Origin: Azospirillaceae bacterium
GTDB taxonomy: Bacteria > Pseudomonadota > Alphaproteobacteria > Azospirillales > Azospirillaceae
Assembly (NCBI GenBank): GCA_028283825.1
Contig: JAPWJW010000001.1
Coordinates: forward strand, 2,046,001 to 2,110,000
Reading direction: 5' to 3'
Length of the DNA: 64,000 nucleotides
The notes under the pieces were generated by a model that was given only the letters and a program-made list of their open reading frames with translations, searched no databases and was not told the DNA's origin. Positions 18,316 to 28,261 of the stretch are shown one piece after another (positions within the stretch are counted from its first letter, which is position 1; each line of letters opens with the position of its first letter). The translations under genes were made by a program, and so were the position numbers.

Positions 18316-20646
18316 ATGCCGAAGCGTCCGGAGGGCCCCCGGCGGGCACCATCGCCCAAGCCGGTGCCGGCCCGCCGTGCGGCCGACGCCCCCTTCCCCT
18401 CGCGTGAAGAGGTCCTGGACTATATCCAGTCCAGCCCGGTGCCGGTCGGCAAGCGGGAGATCGCGCGCGCCTTCAACATCACCGGCGACGGCCGCATCGT
18501 CCTGAAGGAGATGCTGAAGGACCTGGAGTCCGAAGGCACCATCGAGAAGGGCGAAGGGCGCCGCGTGGCCGCACCCGCCGCCCTGCCCGAGGTGGCGGTG
18601 CTGATCGTCAGCGAGATCACGCCGGATGGCGAGGTGCTGGCCCGCCCCACCACCTGGGCGCATGAGACCCCGCCGCCCCGCATCTACATGGTGGCGGAAA
18701 AGCGCGGCCATGCCGCACTGGCCCTGGGCGACCGCGTGCTGGCCCGCCTGGCGCGCCAGCCGCAGGCCGATGGCGAGGACATCTACGAAGGCCGCACCAT
18801 GCGCAAGCTGGACGGCGGCACGGCCACGCGCATCGTCGGCATCTATGAACGCGCCCGCGACGGCGGCCGGCTGAAGCCGGTGGACCGTCGCGCCAAGGCG
18901 GAATTCGCCGTGGCCGACGCCAATGCCGAAGGCGCGCAGCCGGGCGATCTGGTGGTGGCCGAACTGCTGCCGTCCTCGCGCCTGGGCCTGAAGCAGGTGC
19001 GGGTGGTGGAACGGCTGGGCAGTATCGAGGAACCACGCGCCGTCAGCCTGATCGCCATCGCCCAGCACGCCATCCCCACCCAGTTCGCCCGGGCCGCCAT
19101 CGAAGAGGCGGAGGCGGCACCTGAGCCGACGGTGGAGGGGCGCACCGACCTGCGCGACATCCCCCTGGTCACCATCGATGGCGAGGACGCGCGCGACTTC
19201 GACGACGCCGTGTTCGCGGAGCCCGACACCGATCCCAACAACCCCGGCGGCTGGCACCTGCTGGTCGCCATCGCCGATGTCAGCTTCTACGTCCGGCCGG
19301 GCATGGCGCTGGACCGCAACGCCTTCGACCGGGGCAACAGCGTCTATTTCCCCGACCGCGTCGTGCCCATGCTGCCCGAGGCGCTGTCGAACGAGCTGTG
19401 TTCGCTGAAGCCGGCGGTCAACCGCGCCTGCCTGGCGGTCCATATGTGGATCGACGGCCAGGGCCGGCTGAAGCGCCATCGCTTCGTGCGCGGCCTCATG
19501 CGCTCCGCCGCGCGCCTGACCTACACCCAGGTGCAGAAGGCCCGCGATGGCGAGGCGGACGAGACGACCGGCCCGCTGATGGAACGGGTGATCAACCCGC
19601 TGTACGGCGCCTTCGCCGTGCTGCAAAAGGCCCGCGACGCCCGCGGCACCCTGGAACTGGACCTGCCGGAACGGCTGGTGAAGCTGGATGATGCAGGATC
19701 CATCCAGAGCATCGGCGTGCGTCCCCGCCTGGACAGCCACCGCCTGATCGAGGAATTCATGATCGCCGCCAACGTGGCGGCGGCCGAAGCGCTGGAGGCG
19801 AAGCACGCCCCCTGCCTCTACCGCGTCCACGCCGAACCCGCGCGCGACAAGCTGGAGGCGCTGCGGCAGTTCCTGGGCTCCCTGGGTTACACCCTGGCCA
19901 AGGGCCAGGTGCTGAAGCCCATCCTGTTCACCCGCATCCTGGCCAAGGCGGCGAACACGCCCGAGGCGGACCTGGTGAACACCGTCATCCTGCGCAGCCA
20001 GAGCCAGGCGCTGTACCAGCCGGAGAACATCGGCCATTTCGGCCTGGCGCTACCGCGCTACGCCCATTTCACCTCCCCCATCCGGCGTTACGCCGACCTG
20101 GTGGTCCACCGTAGCCTGGTGAAGGCCTATGGCCTGGGGCCCGGCGGGCTGGATGAGGAGGAAGCGGGCCGCCTAGTGCAGGTGGGGGAGCATATCTCCA
20201 CCACCGAGCGCCGGGCCGCCACGGCGGAGCGCGACGCGCTGGACCGCTATGTCGCCGCATACCTGTCGGACAAGGTGGGCGGCATCTTCACCGGCCGGGT
20301 CGGCGGCGTCACCCGCTTCGGCCTGTTCGTCACCCTGCATGAGACGGGGGCCGACGGGCTGGTCCCCATCTCCACCCTGCCGGACGATTTCTACGACCAT
20401 GACGAGGCCAACCATCAATTGGTGGGCCGTCGCTGGGGCCGCACCTACCGCCTGGGCACGGTGGTGAAGGTGCGCCTGGTTGAAGCGGATCGTATCTCAG
20501 GTAGCATGGTGTTCGCCCTGCTGGGCGAGGACACCGACGACGCGCCCTGGCTGGCCGGCGGCCAGTCGACCGAAAAGGGCGGCCGCGCCCGCCTGACCAG
20601 AAAGACGGCTGACCGCCAGAAAGCCCGCGCCAAACCCAAAGGATGA
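18316..20646 (+). CDS. rnr: Ribonuclease R
   Basis: This 776-residue 3'-5' exoribonuclease has an N-terminal HTH-like domain (about 28-90), cold-shock OB folds, the RNB catalytic domain with the Asp cluster in 'IDGEDARDFDDAV' and later 'HFTSPIRRYADLVVHR', and a C-terminal S1 domain ('GGIFTGRVGGVTRFGLFV'), then a basic tail. RNase R degrades structured RNA and takes part in rRNA and tmRNA quality control. It follows topA by 30 bp, probably in one transcript, and its stop overlaps the start of the VOC gene. Confidence 0.96.
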   Translation: MPKRPEGPRRAPSPKPVPARRAADAPFPSREEVLDYIQSSPVPVGKREIARAFNITGDGRIVLKEMLKDLESEGTIEKGEGRRVAAPAALPEVAVLIVSEITPDGEVLARPTTWAHETPPPRIYMVAEKRGHAALALGDRVLARLARQPQADGEDIYEGRTMRKLDGGTATRIVGIYERARDGGRLKPVDRRAKAEFAVADANAEGAQPGDLVVAELLPSSRLGLKQVRVVERLGSIEEPRAVSLIAIAQHAIPTQFARAAIEEAEAAPEPTVEGRTDLRDIPLVTIDGEDARDFDDAVFAEPDTDPNNPGGWHLLVAIADVSFYVRPGMALDRNAFDRGNSVYFPDRVVPMLPEALSNELCSLKPAVNRACLAVHMWIDGQGRLKRHRFVRGLMRSAARLTYTQVQKARDGEADETTGPLMERVINPLYGAFAVLQKARDARGTLELDLPERLVKLDDAGSIQSIGVRPRLDSHRLIEEFMIAANVAAAEALEAKHAPCLYRVHAEPARDKLEALRQFLGSLGYTLAKGQVLKPILFTRILAKAANTPEADLVNTVILRSQSQALYQPENIGHFGLALPRYAHFTSPIRRYADLVVHRSLVKAYGLGPGGLDEEEAGRLVQVGEHISTTERRAATAERDALDRYVAAYLSDKVGGIFTGRVGGVTRFGLFVTLHETGADGLVPISTLPDDFYDHDEANHQLVGRRWGRTYRLGTVVKVRLVEADRISGSMVFALLGEDTDDAPWLAGGQSTEKGGRARLTRKTADRQKARAKPKG

Positions 20647-21096
20647 CCGCCATGGAGAGCCCCCGTCAGTTCATCAGCGGCCTGAGCCTGGTCGTGCGCG
20701 ACTATGACGAGGCCAAGGCCTGGTACCGAGACGTGCTGGGCTTCACCGTGGTGGAGGACACCGATCTGGGCGATGGCAAGCGCTGGGTGGTGGTGGCGCC
20801 GCCGGGGTCGGGCGAGACCCGCCTGGTCCTGGCCCGCGCCGCGACGCCGGAGCAGGAGGCCGCCATCGGCAAGCAGGCGGGCGGCCGCGTCTTCCTGTTC
20901 CTGGCAAACCGACGATTTCTGGCGCGACTATGACGAACTGACCAAGCGGGGCGTGGAATTCCGCGAGACGCCGCGGGTGGAGTTCTATGGCTCCGTCGCC
21001 GTCTTCAAGGATCTGTACGGCAACCTGTGGGATCTGGTGCAGCCCAGCGTATGGGTTCACCTGGATCACAATTCGGCCGAAGCACAACAAGTGTAG
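20643..21096 (+). CDS. VOC-family (glyoxalase-like) protein with apparent frameshift
   Basis: The start (ATG 20643 overlapping the rnr stop, or ATG 20652 with AAAGGA upstream) encodes 'FISGLSLVVRDYDEAKAWYR' and 'LGFTVVEDTDLGDGKRWVVV', a VOC betaalphabetabeta unit. After 'GGRVFLFL' the frame fails (stop at 20933), while the next frame gives 'QTDDFWRDYDELTKRGVEFR' and 'YGSVAVFKDLYGNLWDLVQP', the expected second half. Removing one G in CTGGCAAACC (20901-20910) restores about 150 residues. Such proteins are metal-dependent lyases, dioxygenases or resistance proteins. Sequencing error and decay are both possible. Confidence 0.8.
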
Positions 21097-21244
21097 ATAG
21101 CAGGGCTGAGAACCGGCAAACGCGTCTGGACCATGGCTCGGGCCGCACCCATCATCTATGTCCATGACGACCGACCCCGTTTCCCCCGATGATCCCGTCC
21201 GGGCAGCACCGGGCCCCCGTGTCGCCGACGGCACGGAGGATGTC

Positions 21245-21643
21245 ATGACCGATACGCCCATCATTGAGACAAGCCAGGAAGTCGTCGCCCCGCCCAAGGG
21301 CATGGTGGGCACCGCCATGATGCGCGGCATACGCCGCTGCTGTCCCAACTGCGGCGCGCCGGGCCTGTTTGTCGGCTATACCAAGGTGGCACCGGTCTGC
21401 ACCAATTGCGGCCTGGAAACGGGCAAGTTCCGCGCCGATGATGCGCCCCCCTACTTTACCATCTTCGTCGTCGGCCATATCGTGGTCGGATCGGCGCTTG
21501 CCGTGGAACAGAACTTCCACCCCAGCCTGTGGGTGCACGCGGCCCTGTGGGGACCGCTGACCCTGGCCCTGTCGCTGGCCCTGTTGCCCCTGTTCAAGGG
21601 TGCGGTCATCGGCGTGCAGTGGGCCATGGGCATCCGCGGTTAG
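21245..21643 (+). CDS. DUF983 membrane protein
   Basis: The product has a zinc-ribbon-like head ('CCPNCGAPGLFVGYTKVAPVC' then 'TNCG'), the family motif 'DDAPPYFTIFVVGHIVVGSAL', and two C-terminal membrane helices. I prefer ATG 21245 (132 residues) because GGAGG stands about seven bases upstream. An in-frame ATG at 21158 would add 29 residues without a clear ribosome-binding site. DUF983 proteins are common near rnr and rpmG in alphaproteobacteria; their role is unknown. Confidence 0.88.
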   Translation: MTDTPIIETSQEVVAPPKGMVGTAMMRGIRRCCPNCGAPGLFVGYTKVAPVCTNCGLETGKFRADDAPPYFTIFVVGHIVVGSALAVEQNFHPSLWVHAALWGPLTLALSLALLPLFKGAVIGVQWAMGIRG

Positions 21644-21705
21644 GATGGCCGTTACGAACCCCGGGGCGGACGGCCCTCGGGGGATAACAACACCAGGGAG
21701 ACGCC

Positions 21706-23382
21706 GTGGCGCCAGCCAGCCGCCGGTCAGTCTTTGTCCGTGCCGCCGCCGACGTGGCCACAGCCTGTGCGCAAGCCCGGGGCGTGTTGGTGCTGGGCGC
21801 CCTGACCTTGGCCCTGGGACTGGGCGCCTGCGCCGGATCCGGCAGCCCCCCCAGCGGCGCGACGCTCAGCGAGCAATTCTACCGCAGCGCCTATGGCCGC
21901 ATTGATGAGTTGTACCTGGACCCGGTGGATTTGCGCCGGCTGGTGGTCGATGGCCTGGTCCACACGGGCGAGCGGGTGCCGGGCATCGTGGTGACCGCCC
22001 TCGCCGCCAATGCACGGACGGTAACCATCACCCTGGGCGGCCCCGGCAGCGTGCTGGGCACGAAAACGCAAGCACGCACCTTTCCCCTTCCCGACGGCGC
22101 CGACGCCAACGCCTGGGCCCACCTGGCGGCCGGCGTGACGGAATGGGTGGTGGCGAAGTCACCCGACCTGGCGGCCAAGGGCGGCGACCAAGCGCGCGAG
22201 GCGGTGTACCGGACCATGATGGAAGGGGCGGCGGCCGACCTGGACCCGTACAGCCGCTATACCGCCCCGGGTGCGGCGCGCGATGAACGGGCGCGCCGCG
22301 ACGGCTATGACGGCATCGGCGTCACGCTGGAGGAAACACCCACCGGTTTCCGCATCATCGCTGTCGCCCCGGGCAGCCCGGCGGCGACGGCCGGCCTGCT
22401 GGTGGGGGACCTGATCATCGCCGTGGGCGGCATTCCCGTGGCCCCCAGGGCCGGACTTCTGCCGGCGGGGGGCGATCCCGATATCCTGCCCCCCATGGAC
22501 ATCAAGACCGTGATGGCGCGGTTGAGCGGCCCGCCCGGCACCGGCGTGCCCGTGCGCCTGTCCCGAGGGGACGCCGTGCTGACCATCACCGTCGGGCGCC
22601 AGCGCATCATCCTGCCCACCGTGATGGCGGAACGGGCGGGGGCGGCCGGCGTGCTGCATGTCAGCCGTTTCAACGCCGGCACGGCCGACGCGGTCAAGGC
22701 CGCCGTCCGCCGCTTCCGGGATGCGGGCGCGGCCGAGGGCGGCCCCCCCACCGGCTGGGTGCTGGACCTGCGGGGCAACACCGGTGGCCTGCTGGACCAA
22801 GCGGTGGCGGTCGCCGACCTGTTCATCACCAGCGGCCCCATCCTGACCACCATCGGCCGCCACCCCGACAGCCGCCAGCATTATGAGGCCACGCCGGGCG
22901 ATATCCTGGACGGCGCGCCGCTGGTGGTGCTGGCCGACGGGCAGACGGCCTCGGCCGCGGAGGTGGTGCTGGGCGCCCTGATCGACAGCGGCCGCGCCCT
23001 GGACGTGGGCACCACCAGCTTCGGCAAGGGTGTGGTGCAGACGGTCACCCGCCTGCCCAATGGCGGTGAGCTGTTCATCACCTGGTCGCGCATCGTCAAC
23101 CCCGCCGGCCATTCCTTCGATCATCAGGGCCTGGCGCCGGCCCTGTGCACCAGCGGCCGGACGGACGCCGCCGCCATCCTGGCCAGCCTGCGCACGTCCA
23201 GCCGTCCCGTGGTGATGACCCATGGCGATGCCTGCCCGGCGGAGCACAACCGCCCCGCCCCCGTCGACCTGACGGTGGCGGAAAACCTGCTGGCCAATCC
23301 GGCGCTGCTGCGCCGCGCGCAACTGGCGGGGCAGCCGCTGCTGGCCGACCAGCCCGCGCCCAATCCGGTGGCGGCCCAATAG
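21706..23382 (+). CDS. S41-family C-terminal processing protease, lipoprotein
   Basis: The protein (558 residues from GTG 21706, with GGGAG upstream) has a hydrophobic N-terminus ending in a lipobox ('LGLGACAGSG'), so it is probably a lipoprotein facing the periplasm. A PDZ domain follows (about 200-300, 'GYDGIGVTLEETPTGFRIIAVAPGSPA'), then the S41 fold with catalytic Ser416 in 'DGQTASAAEVVLGAL' and Lys441 in 'FGKGVVQTVTR'. Ctp-type enzymes trim protein C-termini. The long N-terminal region before the PDZ is less conserved. It lies between DUF983 and rpmG on one strand. Confidence 0.9.
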   Translation: MAPASRRSVFVRAAADVATACAQARGVLVLGALTLALGLGACAGSGSPPSGATLSEQFYRSAYGRIDELYLDPVDLRRLVVDGLVHTGERVPGIVVTALAANARTVTITLGGPGSVLGTKTQARTFPLPDGADANAWAHLAAGVTEWVVAKSPDLAAKGGDQAREAVYRTMMEGAAADLDPYSRYTAPGAARDERARRDGYDGIGVTLEETPTGFRIIAVAPGSPAATAGLLVGDLIIAVGGIPVAPRAGLLPAGGDPDILPPMDIKTVMARLSGPPGTGVPVRLSRGDAVLTITVGRQRIILPTVMAERAGAAGVLHVSRFNAGTADAVKAAVRRFRDAGAAEGGPPTGWVLDLRGNTGGLLDQAVAVADLFITSGPILTTIGRHPDSRQHYEATPGDILDGAPLVVLADGQTASAAEVVLGALIDSGRALDVGTTSFGKGVVQTVTRLPNGGELFITWSRIVNPAGHSFDHQGLAPALCTSGRTDAAAILASLRTSSRPVVMTHGDACPAEHNRPAPVDLTVAENLLANPALLRRAQLAGQPLLADQPAPNPVAAQ

Positions 23383-23649
23383 GCCGCCGCCCGATTCTGC
23401 CTTTGTCGGCCGGCGGGCTGAGGCGCGAATCCGGGTCTGCACGGGCTGGACGGGCCACCCAAGGCCCGTCATGCGCCCTATGCGTGCGTGGGAAAGGCCG
23501 GTTTGCCGCTTTGCCCTTGACTCCCAAGGCCCGGTGACTAAAGTGCCGCGACGCCGTGCCCTGGTGGGCTGCGGTACGGAATTGTTTTTACCGCCCCCGA
23601 CCCGCCGTGCCGGCGACAGACGGGGTTGTCGTAGGTGGGATTAAAGGTC

Positions 23650-23817
23650 ATGGCCAAGCAGAACACCGTGCTGATCCGTCTGATCAGCTCCGCTGAAACC
23701 GGCTTCTTCTACGTGAAAAAGAAGAATCCGCGTAAGACGACCGAGAAGCTGGAATTCCGGAAGTACGATCCGGTTGCGCGCAAGCACGTGCTCTTCAAGG
23801 AAGCCAAGATCAAGTAA
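23650..23817 (+). CDS. rpmG: 50S ribosomal protein L33
   Basis: The 55-residue protein [20 protein letters not shown]... is a full-length L33 of the non-zinc type found in alphaproteobacteria: it lacks the Cys pairs and ends 'VLFKEAKIK'. Start at ATG 23650 with AAAGG upstream. A 267 bp spacer upstream holds its promoter, and a terminator follows six bases after the stop. Confidence 0.97.
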   Translation: MAKQNTVLIRLISSAETGFFYVKKKNPRKTTEKLEFRKYDPVARKHVLFKEAKIK

Positions 23818-23822
23818 TTCCC

Positions 23823-23849
23823 GCGCGCCCGTATCGGGCGCGCATCTTT
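23823..23849 (+). terminator. Rho-independent terminator after rpmG
   Basis: GCGCGCCC (23823-23830) pairs with GGGCGCGC (23836-23843), followed by ATCTTTC. It starts six bases after the rpmG stop codon. Confidence 0.85.
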
Positions 23850-23917
23850 CCGTCAGCGGTCCGTGAGCCATGGGCGCCGGGCAAGGTGATGGAAAGCTCA
23901 AGAATGAAGATCCGGCA

Positions 23918-23945
23918 AAGGCCGCCCCCTCGGGCGGCCTTTCGC
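23918..23945. terminator. Second, bidirectional-looking terminator hairpin
   Basis: AAAGGCCGCC (23917-23926) pairs with GGCGGCCTTT (23933-23942). A/T-rich flanks on both sides suit use from either strand. It separates rpmG (plus) from the glycosyltransferase gene (minus, ending at 24064). The 120 bp between it and 24064 holds nothing I can identify. Confidence 0.7.
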
Positions 23946-24063
23946 TATTGGTGTGTCATCTCCCCACTTCACCGGCGTTCAGCCGGCCCCGGGGCGATGT
24001 GAAGGCTTGGAAGGAATCGGGAAGGGCTGCCGGCCCCGAAGGCACCTGGCAGCCCCCCCTGCA

Positions 24064-26649
24064 TCAAGGTAACCGGCGGACCCGGGAAATCGCGGCCATC
24101 CGGGGCACGCTGGAATAGAGGTCGAAGTTGGGGTTGAAGTAGGGATCGTCATCGATCAACCCCGGCCAGCGCGCCATCATGTAGGCGATCTCCGCCTTGA
24201 AGCGGGCGATCTTGTCCGGGTCGGTGTCGTTGCCGCGGGAAACCGATTCCAGGTGGTAGAGTTCCGCCATGGGCGTCCAGATGACGCGGGAATCGCTTTC
24301 CCGCACCCGCAGGCAATAATCGACATCGTTGAAAGCGATGGTCAGGTCGCGCTCATTCAGGCCGCCCAAGGCCAGGTACAGCGACCGCCGGGTCACCAGG
24401 CAAGCCCCCGTCACGGCCGACAGATCCTGGGCCACGGCGGCCCGCCCGAAATAGCCGGCACTGCCGCGCGGCAGCAGCCGGTGGATATGCCCGGCCACGC
24501 CCCCCATGCCGATGGTCACACCGGCATGCTGGATGGTGTCATCGGCGAAATAGAGCATCGCCCCCACCGCCCCCACATCCGGCTGCACGGCGTGCGCCAT
24601 CATGCGCTGCAGCCAATCCGGAGTGATGACCAGCGTGTCGTTGTTGAGAAGGCAAAGGTAGTCGCCCGTCGCCATCTCCGCCGCGCGGTTGTTCAGGCGG
24701 GAATAGTTGAACGGTCCATCGTCGCGCAGGACGCGAATGGTTCCCCGCGCCTGCAGCCGCGCCAGATAACTCAGCGTTTCCGGCTCCACACTGCCGTTGT
24801 CGACCACGATGATTTCGACATCCGGATAGGTGGATTCGTTCTGCAGGCTGTCGATACAGCCCCGCAGCAGATCCAGCCTGTCGCGGGTCGGGATGATGAT
24901 CGAAACCCGGGGGAAAGTCTCGGGCGCGTAATCCACCTGATAATAGTTGCCGGGCCCGGGCGAGACGGTGGCGGCGATGCCCCGGCGGGCCAGATGCTCC
25001 TCCACCGCCCGCTTGCCCGCCCGCCAGGCGTAGGGCTTTTCGTCCCCCGCCGTGGCGGTGGAGCCCGGCAGGATGCGCCAGTGATACAGGACACGCGGAA
25101 TGTGGCGGATGCGGTCAGGGGCGCTGACCTCCGCCACCCGCAGGATCAGGTCATGGTCCTGCGACCCTTCAAAGCCCACGCGGAAGCCGCCCAATTCCTC
25201 AACCAGCCCCCGCCGGAAAACCCCCAGATGCGAGAAGGCGTTTTGCGCCAGCATGAGGGTGGGGCTCCAGTCCGACTTGAAATACGGGTCGCTGCGCATG
25301 CCATCGACGTCGATCTTGTCCTCATCGCTGTACAGCGCATCGATGTCCGGGTGTGCGGCCACCTCGGCCGCCACCCAGAACAGGGCGTGGCGGGGCAACT
25401 CATCATCATTGTCCAGCAGCGCCACGTAATCGCCGGTCGCCAGCCCCAGGGCGGAGTTGCAGGCGGCGGAGATGTGGCCGTTCTTTTCCCGGAACACGAT
25501 CTTGATGCGGGCGTCCAGCTGGGCGTAGCGGCGCAGCACGACCGCCACCTGGGGGTCGGTCGAGGCATCATCGGCGATGCACAGTTCCCAATCGCCATAG
25601 CTTTGCGCACGGACGGACTCGATCGCCCGTTCCAGCCAGATCAGCGGCGGGTTGTAGACCGGCATGATGACGGAGATCAGGGGCCGGACGGGCATGGTGT
25701 CGACCGCCGCTTCGATATCGACGACCTCTTCCTCGGTCAGCACCTCGTTGGCGGTGATCCAGGCTTCATATTCCGGATCCTGGCTGAAACGGCTGGTGAT
25801 GACCTTGGGCCGCAGGCTGGGGTGGGGAATGCGCCCCTCCGCCCGGCCCCGGAGCACATAATGTTCCAGCGGGTTGAGCCCCGATACGGCCACGTCCGGA
25901 TTCTGCTCCACATAAAAGGCGGTGGAGAAGGTCGGGCTGGGATCGCGATTGGCAGCGGCACCCCCGGTCAGATAATCCAGGACGGGATCTATCTTGCGCA
26001 CCATCACGTCGCGATAGCGCAGCATGTACCAGGAAGTGTCGAACACTCCTTCGGCCAGCAGCAGCTTCCGCAAAGCCACCAACTGCTTGTGCCGGGCACG
26101 CCGGACGGCCAATTGCCCCGTCAGCGCCCACCAGACCCAGCGGAGCTTGCGGCGCGCTTGCGCGATGGGCCCGGGGAAGCGGGCCATCACCGTCCGCAGT
26201 GGCGCCGTCACCCGCCATGAGGTGCTGGACCGCATGCCCCGCAACTGCGCGCGCAGATCCTCCACCGTCGCCTGCAGGTCCTGCGCCTGGCGCTGGGATT
26301 GCGCCTCCAACTGCGCCAGACGGGCCCGGGCGTGCCTTTCCGCCTCGTATAAGCTGGCGGACGACTGGGCCATGTCCAGCAAGGCGGCTGTCAGGGCCGC
26401 CACCGCCTGCGCGGGCTCCGTATTGCTGGCCAGGATTGTATCGACGCGCCGACGCATGCGCGCCTGTACCGCCGCCTCATGTTTCGAGAGCCGCGAAGCC
26501 GCCTGCTCCGTTTCCTGCGGCAGCGGCATCTTCTTGCCGGCCCCCGCCTCGCCCCCAACGTCTTCCAATGCCACGGATATGCCGCCCGGTCGTTTACTGT
26601 GCCAATCCGGCGCGGTGCGACGGGCCTTCGGCAGCGGACCTGATGTCAC
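24064..26649 (-). CDS. Two-domain family 2 glycosyltransferase
   Basis: This 861-residue protein has an N-terminal coiled-coil region (about 95-135), a middle segment ('FDTSWYMLRYRDV', 'FYVEQNPDVAVSGLNPLEHY') seen in large rhamnan/polysaccharide transferases, and two GT-A domains. The first (about 320-545) has 'PLISVIMPVYNPP' and 'LLDNDDELPRH'; the second (about 580-810) has 'RVSIIIPTRDRLDLL', 'NNDTLVI' and 'DVDYCLRVRE'. It probably adds sugars to a cell-surface polysaccharide from UDP/dTDP donors. The start is GTG 26649; ATG 26529 is an alternative. No other polysaccharide gene is adjacent. Confidence 0.88.
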   Translation of the reverse strand: MTSGPLPKARRTAPDWHSKRPGGISVALEDVGGEAGAGKKMPLPQETEQAASRLSKHEAAVQARMRRRVDTILASNTEPAQAVAALTAALLDMAQSSASLYEAERHARARLAQLEAQSQRQAQDLQATVEDLRAQLRGMRSSTSWRVTAPLRTVMARFPGPIAQARRKLRWVWWALTGQLAVRRARHKQLVALRKLLLAEGVFDTSWYMLRYRDVMVRKIDPVLDYLTGGAAANRDPSPTFSTAFYVEQNPDVAVSGLNPLEHYVLRGRAEGRIPHPSLRPKVITSRFSQDPEYEAWITANEVLTEEEVVDIEAAVDTMPVRPLISVIMPVYNPPLIWLERAIESVRAQSYGDWELCIADDASTDPQVAVVLRRYAQLDARIKIVFREKNGHISAACNSALGLATGDYVALLDNDDELPRHALFWVAAEVAAHPDIDALYSDEDKIDVDGMRSDPYFKSDWSPTLMLAQNAFSHLGVFRRGLVEELGGFRVGFEGSQDHDLILRVAEVSAPDRIRHIPRVLYHWRILPGSTATAGDEKPYAWRAGKRAVEEHLARRGIAATVSPGPGNYYQVDYAPETFPRVSIIIPTRDRLDLLRGCIDSLQNESTYPDVEIIVVDNGSVEPETLSYLARLQARGTIRVLRDDGPFNYSRLNNRAAEMATGDYLCLLNNDTLVITPDWLQRMMAHAVQPDVGAVGAMLYFADDTIQHAGVTIGMGGVAGHIHRLLPRGSAGYFGRAAVAQDLSAVTGACLVTRRSLYLALGGLNERDLTIAFNDVDYCLRVRESDSRVIWTPMAELYHLESVSRGNDTDPDKIARFKAEIAYMMARWPGLIDDDPYFNPNFDLYSSVPRMAAISRVRRLP

Positions 26650-26755
26650 GCGCCTCCAGGCAGCCGATCACCCGCTCGGGAGAGCCACTGTATGCCATCT
26701 CCGATGGCCGAATACATTCAAAATGCTGGGTTTAGTTCCCGGGGGCCGGGCCGCC

Positions 26756-28198
26756 CTATCCGGGCAGCGTCAGGTCCGACAGGTCGGGGCGCAGGGCGGG
26801 CGTGCCCTCCAGCCCGCCATCGGTCACCACCCGGTTGCGGCCGGCCCGCTTGGCCTCGTACAGCGCCATGTCGGCACGGCGCAACAGGCCGTCGCCCGTT
26901 TCCGTGCGGCTGTCGGGCGCCCCGGTCGCCACCGCCACGCCCACCGAAATGGTCACCGTGATCTCACCCACGTCGGCGGTCACGGGGAAGGGTGTTTCCG
27001 CGATGCGGCGGCGCAGGCGTTCGGCCACCAGCACACCCGCCGCCAGGTCGGTGTCGGGCATGACGACGACGAATTCCTCACCCCCCAGCCGGGCGACCAG
27101 GTCGAAGTTGCGCAGGTTGCGGCTGGCGCGCAGCGCCACCTCCTTTAGCACCTCATCGCCGACGCCGTGGCCGTAGGTGTCGTTGACCACCTTGAAATGG
27201 TCGATGTCGAACAGCAGGGCCGCCACCGGCTTGTGGTTGTCGCCGCCGCGGTCCAGCAGGCGCGGCAGGTGGGCGCTCAGGTAGCGGCGGTTGAACAGGC
27301 CGGTCAGGCTGTCGGTCAGGGCCAGCGACAGGCTTTGTTCGTAATTGGCGCGCAGCCGGTCCTGATACCGCTTGCGCCGGATCTGGGTGCGGGCGCGGGC
27401 CATCAGCTCATTCCGGTCGATCGGCTTGATCAGATAGTCGTTGGCGCCCAGTTCCAGGCCCTTGGCGACACGGTCGATGTCCGTCTCGTCCGCCACCAGC
27501 AAGACCGGCACCTGCCGGGTCTTTTCCTGTGAGCGCAACTGGGAACACAGGCGCAAGCCATCCTCGCGCATCAGGGTCAGGCTGATGACGATGAAGTCGA
27601 AATCGCCGGCCAGCGCCTGTTCCAGACCGCCGGCGCAGGTGTCGGCGGACACCACATGGCCGCGGTCGCGCACCAGGGTCTCGGTTATCTTGTCCAGATC
27701 GATGGAGCTGTCCTCCACCACCAGGACGTTGGCGCCCTCCGCCGACTGGTTGTGCATGCTGTCGGTGGAGACCAGCATGCCCAACTGGCCGGACGTGCTT
27801 TCCCGCAGGCGCCATTCGTCCATCATCATCTTCAGGCGCACCAGCGAGCGCACCCGGGCGAACAGCGCCACGTCGTTGACAGGCTTGGTCAGGAAATCGT
27901 CGGCGCCGGCCTCCAGCCCCCGCACGCGGTCGGCGATATCCGACAGGGCGGTCACCATGACCACGGGGATGTGCATGATGGCGGGGTCGGAACGGATGCG
28001 CTCACACACCTCGAACCCGTCCATGCCGGGCATCATCACGTCCAGCAGCACGATGTCGGGCGCCTGCGCCTTGATCTTCTCCAGCGCTTCGGGGCCGCTG
28101 CTGGCAGTGATGACGTCGAAGTACTCGCGCGTCAGCTTTGCCGCAAGCAGCTTGACGTTGGGTAAAACATCATCAACGACCAGAACGCGAGCCGACAT
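26756..28198 (-). CDS. pleD: PleD-type response regulator/diguanylate cyclase
   Basis: The 480-residue protein has two receiver domains and a GGDEF domain, the order of PleD. Receiver 1 (about 3-120) has the acidic pair 'VVDD', Asp in 'VLLDVMMPG' and Lys in 'LTKPV'. Receiver 2 (about 155-275) reads 'FDFIVISLTLM' where the phosphoacceptor should be, so it is a dimerisation adaptor, as in PleD. GGEEF lies at residues 372-376 and the inhibitory I-site RNFD at 363-366, predicting product inhibition by c-di-GMP. PleD drives the swarmer-to-stalked or motile-to-sessile switch. It follows divK on the same strand, the conserved alphaproteobacterial order. Confidence 0.95.
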   Translation of the reverse strand: MSARVLVVDDVLPNVKLLAAKLTREYFDVITASSGPEALEKIKAQAPDIVLLDVMMPGMDGFEVCERIRSDPAIMHIPVVMVTALSDIADRVRGLEAGADDFLTKPVNDVALFARVRSLVRLKMMMDEWRLRESTSGQLGMLVSTDSMHNQSAEGANVLVVEDSSIDLDKITETLVRDRGHVVSADTCAGGLEQALAGDFDFIVISLTLMREDGLRLCSQLRSQEKTRQVPVLLVADETDIDRVAKGLELGANDYLIKPIDRNELMARARTQIRRKRYQDRLRANYEQSLSLALTDSLTGLFNRRYLSAHLPRLLDRGGDNHKPVAALLFDIDHFKVVNDTYGHGVGDEVLKEVALRASRNLRNFDLVARLGGEEFVVVMPDTDLAAGVLVAERLRRRIAETPFPVTADVGEITVTISVGVAVATGAPDSRTETGDGLLRRADMALYEAKRAGRNRVVTDGGLEGTPALRPDLSDLTLPG

Positions 28199-28261
28199 GT
28201 CACCACTTATTCCAGCCGCGCCACAACCGCACGGCAGTTATCCAAGCTATTACTGCGCACA

